Positions 59,758 through 64,000 of a stretch of DNA of 64,000 nucleotides are shown here, piece after piece (positions within the stretch are counted from its first letter, which is position 1; each line of letters begins with the position of its first letter). Source of the DNA: Nonomuraea polychroma (GTDB lineage: Bacteria; Actinomycetota; Actinomycetes; Streptosporangiales; Streptosporangiaceae); assembly GCF_004011505.1 (NCBI RefSeq), contig NZ_SAUN01000001.1, positions 1,302,001 to 1,366,000 on the forward strand. The letters run 5' to 3'. Position numbers and translations under genes: made by a program. The notes beneath the pieces are model-generated. The model was not told the origin of the DNA and did no database searches. It saw only the letters and a program-made list of their open reading frames with translations.

Positions 59758-61557
59758 ATGAAACGCCCCACCCTGCTCGTCCTGCTCGCGGTGGTGCTGG
59801 CGGCGGCCGTCCCGTCCCCGGCCACGGCGGACACGCCGTGGTCCGGACGCGCCGACGGGTTCGCCGGGCTGAACGCGCTCGGCGTGGACGGCACCACCGG
59901 TGGGGCGGCCGGCCCGACCGTGACCGTGGACAACCAGGCCGACCTGGAGCGGTACGCCACGGCAGCGGAGCCGTACGTGATCAAGGTCAGGGGCTCGATC
60001 CGCATGGAGCCCTACGGCAAGGAGATCGCGGTCGCCTCCGACAAGAGCATCGTCGGCGACGGCGTCGGCGCCGAGATCGTCCAGGGCGGGTTCTTCCTGA
60101 ACGGCGTGCACAACGTCATCATCCGCAACCTCACCATCCGCGACTCCTACGTGCCCGGCGACTGGGACGGCAAGACCAAGGACTACGACGGCGTGCAGAT
60201 GGACGGCGCCCACCACGTGTGGATCGACCACAACCACTTCACCCGCACCGGCGACGGCCTGCTCGACATCCGCAAGGACAGCGACTACGTCACCGTCTCC
60301 TGGAACGTCTTCAGCGACCACAACAAGGCCGTCGGCGTCGGCTGGACCCCCAACGTGGTGACCAAGGTGACCCTCCACCACAACTGGATCCGCGGCACCC
60401 ACCAGCGCAACGCCAGCATCGACAACACCCAGGCCGCGCACTGGTACAACAACTACGTCCAGGACACCGCGATGTACGGCACGATGATCCGCGGCGGCGG
60501 CCGCCTGGTCGTCGAGAACAGCTACTACAAGTCGGTGCCCGACCCGATCGTGGCCAAGGACCCCGCCTCCCAGGTGGTCCAGCGCGGCAACGTCTTCGAC
60601 GGCACCCGGGGCCGCACCGACAACGTGGGCGCTGCCTTCGACCCGTCCGCCTACTACGCCTACAGGCTCGACCCCACAGACCGGGTGCCCGCCATCGTCA
60701 CTCACGGCGCCGGACCGCTCGGCGGGCAGCGTCCCGAGCCACGCGAGATCACCGTCGCGCTCGACGGCACCGGCGACTTCGCCAGCGTCCAGGCCGCCGT
60801 CGGCGCGGCCCCCCGCGGCGCGGTGATCACCGTCAAGGCGGGCGTCTACCGGGAGATGGTCCGGGTGTGGGCGGGCAGCAGGGACCTCACGATCAAGGGC
60901 GCGACCGGAAACCCGCAGGACGTGGTCATCACCTACGAGCTGCCCGCGAACGGCGCGAAGTTCTACGGCGGCACGTGGGGGACCACGGACAGCGCCACCT
61001 TCGGCGTGCTCGGCAGCGGCATCACCGTCAAGGACGTCACCCTGCAGAACGCCTACGACGAGTCCCTCGCCGCCGGCCCGGCACCGGCCGTGCAGGCCGC
61101 CGGTGACCGGGTCACCTTCAAGGGCACCCGGTTCCTCGGCAACGAGGGCGTCTACCAGGCGGACGGCCGCGCCTACCTGCGAGACTGCCACGTGGAAGGC
61201 GACGTGGACATCGTCCGCGGCCAGGGCACCGCCGTCCTGGACCGGTGCGTGATCAAGTCGCTCGGCGCCGGCACCGTGACGGCGGGCGGCTCCTTCCTCA
61301 TCGCCGGCAGCCGGCTGGAAGGCGATGCGGCCAAGTCCGTCTCCCTGGGACGCTCCGGCGCCGGCGCTCACGTCGTGGTCCGCGACTCCTGGCTCGGTGC
61401 GCACGTCAAGGACGACCCGTGGGAGGGCGAGGGCCGCTTCGCCGAATACCGCAACACCGGGCCCGGCGCGGCCGTCAACGCCGACCGGCCGCAGCTCACC
61501 GACGACGAGGCCCGCGCGTACACGGTCCGGGCCTTCCTGGGGCATTGGACTCCTTAA
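59758..61557 (+). CDS. pectate lyase (PL1) fused to a degenerate pectin methylesterase (CE8) domain
   Basis: 599 residues: signal peptide (to ATADTP, about residue 24), a PL1 beta-helix (about 25-325; HHVWIDHNHF, DGLLDIRKDSDYVTVSWN, AHWYNNYV), then a CE8-like beta-helix (about 330-599; ITVALDGTGDFASVQAAVGAAPRGAVI in blocks). In CE8 the acid/base QD pair reads EG (GNEGVYQADGRAYLRDC) and the QAVAL segment reads PAVQA. The nucleophile Asp in EGDVDIVRG is kept. The esterase is therefore doubtful. Start ATG 59758 with GGAGG. Its stop overlaps the convergent stop. Confidence 0.88.
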   Translation: MKRPTLLVLLAVVLAAAVPSPATADTPWSGRADGFAGLNALGVDGTTGGAAGPTVTVDNQADLERYATAAEPYVIKVRGSIRMEPYGKEIAVASDKSIVGDGVGAEIVQGGFFLNGVHNVIIRNLTIRDSYVPGDWDGKTKDYDGVQMDGAHHVWIDHNHFTRTGDGLLDIRKDSDYVTVSWNVFSDHNKAVGVGWTPNVVTKVTLHHNWIRGTHQRNASIDNTQAAHWYNNYVQDTAMYGTMIRGGGRLVVENSYYKSVPDPIVAKDPASQVVQRGNVFDGTRGRTDNVGAAFDPSAYYAYRLDPTDRVPAIVTHGAGPLGGQRPEPREITVALDGTGDFASVQAAVGAAPRGAVITVKAGVYREMVRVWAGSRDLTIKGATGNPQDVVITYELPANGAKFYGGTWGTTDSATFGVLGSGITVKDVTLQNAYDESLAAGPAPAVQAAGDRVTFKGTRFLGNEGVYQADGRAYLRDCHVEGDVDIVRGQGTAVLDRCVIKSLGAGTVTAGGSFLIAGSRLEGDAAKSVSLGRSGAGAHVVVRDSWLGAHVKDDPWEGEGRFAEYRNTGPGAAVNADRPQLTDDEARAYTVRAFLGHWTP

Positions 61558-63233
61558 TCAGTGCGGTCGCGTTGGGCGGCGTACAAGTCGGTGACGTGGG
61601 GGCGTGAGCCCTGCTGGACGATGAGGTTCTCCAGGTCGCCGGTGAAGTCCGGGGGAAGCTCGCTGTCGGTGCCGTTGGTGCCCTGGACGCCCACCGTCAC
61701 GCTGCGGGGTGCGACGTCGGCGATCGTCACGGCGTACGCGCTGCCGCTGGTGACGCGGACGTTCCAGTGCGCGATCCGGGCGCCGAACAGCGGGCCGGAC
61801 GCGCCCGAGCCGCCGACACGGCCGTTGTTCACCATGGTGATGTCGGTCCGGGCGTTCTCGAACGGCAGCGCCCGGTGGGTGTCGAAGGTGCCCTCGGCCA
61901 TCCGGCCGCGCCGCCAGACGTTGCCGGACGACAGGCCCTCCAGATTGAGTCCGTGGTGGACGGCGCCGGACGGCACCGGCACGGTGAACGCCTCGATCTC
62001 GAAGTCGTCGACGAGGTTGTCGTGCGACTGCATCCGGCAGGCGAAGCTGTGATGCGCGGCCCGGCCGCCCACGACGACTCTGGACAGGGTGGTCGACTTG
62101 GCGTAGGTGAAGCCGAAGCCGAGGTCGCAGTTCTCCACGCGTACGTCGCTCGCCCAGCAGTCGTGCACGGCCTGGAAGCACACCCCGTTCGAGCCGGGAT
62201 GTTTGTTGTGCGCGGTCATCGCGACCGGCTCGTTGCGGATGGTCAGCTGCTCGACGCCGCTGTCGTGGACGGTCGGGCCGAGCGCGCGCAGGCGGGCCGG
62301 CCAGCCGGGGCGCAGGTCGTACTTGAGCGGTTGGGCCAGGACGACCAGCCGGTCGCCGAGGATCGCCTCGATGCGGACGGGCCACTGAAGGGAGGCGTAC
62401 TGCACGTACTGGCCGCCGGAGCCGGTGACGAGCTGCGGCGCGCGGCGCGGCCAGTCGTACGATCGGGCGCCGGGGATCTCCCCGGCCAGGTGCGTCAGCA
62501 GGCTCGCGTCCGGCGGGTTGTCGCACTCGAGCATCACCATGTCACCCGGGCGCAGCCCGCTGGTGCTGGACACCAGAAGCGTGCGCTGGCCTCGGGAGGC
62601 GGCGCCGACCTCCGCGAGGGTGTCGCCCAGCAGCCAGCCCTCGGTGCCGGCGAAGTCCTCGGCCTCCGACCGGGCCCGCCGCTCGGCCGCGATGAACCAG
62701 ACCTGCCCGCCGGTCCACGACCAGCGGCTGTTCCCGTTGGACTGCCGGGCCGGTCGGTAGCCGTCGTCCAGTGTCCGGCTGAAGTGCAGCACCGTTGTCT
62801 CGCGCCCGGCGCCGCGGAGCACGACGTTGGACCAGTGCATGAAGACCGGCGACGACAGCAGGTAGGTGCCGCGCGGCACCAGCACCACGCCGCCGCCCCG
62901 TTCCCCGGCCGCGCGCAGCGCCGCGTTGAACGCCGGGGCGCAGTCCGTGCTCCCGTCCGCACGGGCGCCGTGGTCGGTCACCCGGGTGACCACGTTCGGC
63001 CGCGGCAGGCGGGACCCGAGGCGGTAACCCGCGCGAGAGATGTCGGGTATCACCGGGTGGGATCCGGGCGCCTGCGCCCACTCCTCAAGCAGAGACGCAT
63101 CCGCCGGCCGGCCCGACGCGCGGGCGGCCTCGGCTCGGGTCGCCGTTCCGGTCGCGAGCGCGGGCGCGGCGATGGCCGCCGCCGCGCCGCCGACGAGCGC
63201 TCGGCGGCTCAGCTTGGAAAGGTCCTGACGCAT
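61554..63233 (-). CDS. Tat-exported pectate-lyase-3-fold enzyme
   Basis: 559 residues from the ATG at 63233 (GAGGAG upstream). A Tat-type signal with paired arginines (LSRRALVGGAAAAIAAPALA) is followed by a right-handed beta-helix of the Pectate_lyase_3/GH28-like superfamily: TDHGARADGSTDCAPAFNAALRAAGERGGGVVLVPRGTYLL (in blocks), then HDSGVEQLTIRN and QAVHDCWASDVRVENCDLG. The substrate is probably a plant or bacterial uronate polymer; the exact activity is not assignable. Its stop and the plus-strand stop share TTAA (61554-61557). Confidence 0.82.
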   Translation of the reverse strand: MRQDLSKLSRRALVGGAAAAIAAPALATGTATRAEAARASGRPADASLLEEWAQAPGSHPVIPDISRAGYRLGSRLPRPNVVTRVTDHGARADGSTDCAPAFNAALRAAGERGGGVVLVPRGTYLLSSPVFMHWSNVVLRGAGRETTVLHFSRTLDDGYRPARQSNGNSRWSWTGGQVWFIAAERRARSEAEDFAGTEGWLLGDTLAEVGAASRGQRTLLVSSTSGLRPGDMVMLECDNPPDASLLTHLAGEIPGARSYDWPRRAPQLVTGSGGQYVQYASLQWPVRIEAILGDRLVVLAQPLKYDLRPGWPARLRALGPTVHDSGVEQLTIRNEPVAMTAHNKHPGSNGVCFQAVHDCWASDVRVENCDLGFGFTYAKSTTLSRVVVGGRAAHHSFACRMQSHDNLVDDFEIEAFTVPVPSGAVHHGLNLEGLSSGNVWRRGRMAEGTFDTHRALPFENARTDITMVNNGRVGGSGASGPLFGARIAHWNVRVTSGSAYAVTIADVAPRSVTVGVQGTNGTDSELPPDFTGDLENLIVQQGSRPHVTDLYAAQRDRTD

Positions 63234-63254
63234 GGTGCTCCTCGGGGGTCGAGC

Positions 63255-63294
63255 ATCCCACCTCAAAGGTGGGATCTTTTGATGGTGATCCCAC
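63255..63294 (-). promoter_or_regulatory. mutually exclusive hairpins in the leader of the Tat-exported enzyme
   Basis: Three interleaved arms: ATCCCACCT (63255-63263), AGGTGGGAT (63267-63275) and GATCCCAC (63287-63294). The middle arm pairs perfectly with either neighbour (9 bp with a 3-nt loop, or 8 bp with a 10-nt loop), so only one hairpin can form at a time. It lies 22-61 bp upstream of the ATG at 63233. This may be an attenuator, or a repeated operator. Read on the plus strand, the first hairpin is followed by CTTTT, like a terminator. Confidence 0.5.
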
Positions 63295-63373
63295 GAAATG
63301 TCAGGCCTGTCAACAGGCTAGGGCGGGTAATTGGCGTGGTGTTGTCCGCCATAGATCGGATGTGTTTCCCGGC

Positions 63374-63409
63374 GGCCAGGGGCCGAGGAGGAGCGATCGG
63401 CCCCTGGCC
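63374..63409 (-). terminator. 13-bp perfect hairpin after the small secreted protein gene
   Basis: GGCCAGGGGCCGA and TCGGCCCCTGGCC are exact complements around a 10-nt loop, 6 nt past the stop codon of the minus-strand gene ending at 63416. Strong terminator candidate without a T-tract. Confidence 0.75.
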
Positions 63410-63415
63410 CGCTGG

Positions 63416-63832
63416 TCAGGAGTAGTACTCGTAATGGACCTTGGTCTTGGTCTCGGTGTCGAAGTCGATCTCGCCGTCGAGATAGCGGGTCCACAGGCGG
63501 GCGAGTTTCGCCGAGCGTACGGTGCACCCGGCCCAGCGGACTCCCTTGGGCCGGATGCCGCCGACGTAGTCGTAGCAGGCCCCGACCTTCGTGCCGTTGA
63601 CCCAGAGGCGAGCGTTCAGGCTGACGTCGTAGAGCCTCTTGCGGGACACGTTCTTGATCCGCACCTTGATGCGGCAGGTGTCCTCGCACTTACCGAAGTA
63701 AATCTTGTAGTCGATCAGATGCGGACCAGCCGACGTGCTGGTCGCGGACGCCGAGGCCGCCGTCGGCGTCGCCGCGAGAACCCCCGTCGCGACGGAAGCC
63801 GCTAAGAGCATGCCGACAAGACGCTTGGTCAT
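63416..63832 (-). CDS. small secreted cysteine-containing protein
   Basis: 138 residues: signal peptide (RLVGMLLAASVATGVLAATPTAASA, to about residue 28) and a mature domain of about 105 residues with four Cys (KCEDTC, GACYDYVGG, WAGCTV) and alternating hydrophobic strands (CRIKVRIKNVSRKRLYDVSLNARLW), which suggests a beta-sandwich. No family recognised. Start ATG 63832 follows GGGGGAAAC. Alone between the pectinase gene and the window edge. Confidence 0.72.
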   Translation of the reverse strand: MTKRLVGMLLAASVATGVLAATPTAASASATSTSAGPHLIDYKIYFGKCEDTCRIKVRIKNVSRKRLYDVSLNARLWVNGTKVGACYDYVGGIRPKGVRWAGCTVRSAKLARLWTRYLDGEIDFDTETKTKVHYEYYS

Positions 63833-64000
63833 GTTTCCCCCATGGCCATGAACTGCCGCTTCCCCCGTTGAAAGCGACACACCCTTCTCGATTAACCAAC
63901 AGGAAGGTGCAAAGGTCAACATTTTTCGGCCTATATACCGAGATGCATGCATTTCGGCCCAGGCTGACACGCTCGGCCGGACGCGTCGCCTCGCATGCCG

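Noticed and set aside
59566..61545. 659-codon open frame on the minus strand opposite the PL1-CE8 gene
   Set aside because: Shadow of a high-GC coding region; Val/Asp/Gly-rich with no motif, while the plus strand has a signal peptide and two beta-helix domains.

Overview
The window is about 70% G+C. It has many GTG starts, dense ATGA/GTGA gene overlaps, a SARP regulator, F420-type enzymes and Tat and lipoprotein exports. This points to a chromosome segment of a filamentous actinomycete, most likely Streptosporangiaceae (Nonomuraea-like). That placement is inferred from gene style; no rRNA or tRNA gene is present to confirm it.

Left part (1-14745): the 3' end of a PhoX-type phosphatase, a small lipoprotein, a DUF4386 membrane protein behind twin near-palindromic operators, a globin-reductase, a decayed TnpB, and a DivIVA-domain protein. 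A seven-gene minus-strand operon (12622 down to 5831) follows, in which every junction is an ATGA or GTGA overlap. It encodes a MinD-like ATPase, an ABC-2-type ATPase and permease, a lipoprotein, and a MacA/MacB/FtsX-like export set. An orphan LuxR-type response regulator and a GPP34 protein complete this part.

Centre (14971-33577): a RiPP locus that I read as a class V (lexapeptide-like) lanthipeptide cluster. It has an LxmK-like phosphotransferase, a HopA1-domain lyase, two different precursor peptides with a shared leader motif, a methyltransferase, an exporter, an LLM/F420-type reductase, and an HFCD cysteine decarboxylase fused to a degenerate kinase fold. A two-lobed M16 peptidase, a bacterial-PH-domain pair, an ABC immunity-type pair, a SARP regulator with two TTA codons and a second orphan paralogous ABC ATPase follow. 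This is the most interesting part of the window.

Right of it (33900-44706): envelope functions. These are a polysaccharide deacetylase lipoprotein, a glycosyltransferase, a methyltransferase/coiled-coil/glycosyltransferase fusion, a D-glucuronyl C5-epimerase lipoprotein, an LCP ligase, a Ser/Thr kinase carrying 14 WD40 repeats, and a small secreted protein.

44791-57965: an arylpropionate (hca + mhp type) catabolic island. A minus-strand set (ADH, MhpB, MhpD, MhpF, MhpE) diverges from a plus-strand set (dioxygenase alpha, ferredoxin, reductase, beta, C-C hydrolase, dihydrodiol dehydrogenase, acyl-CoA ligase, MFS transporter). Together they take the ring through cis-dihydroxylation, catechol formation, meta-cleavage and hydrolysis to pyruvate and acetyl-CoA. 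No regulator gene is linked.

58025-63832: a pectin-degradation group. It holds a ricin-domain pectate lyase, a pectate lyase fused to a degenerate pectin methylesterase domain, a Tat-exported pectate-lyase-3-fold enzyme and a small secreted protein.
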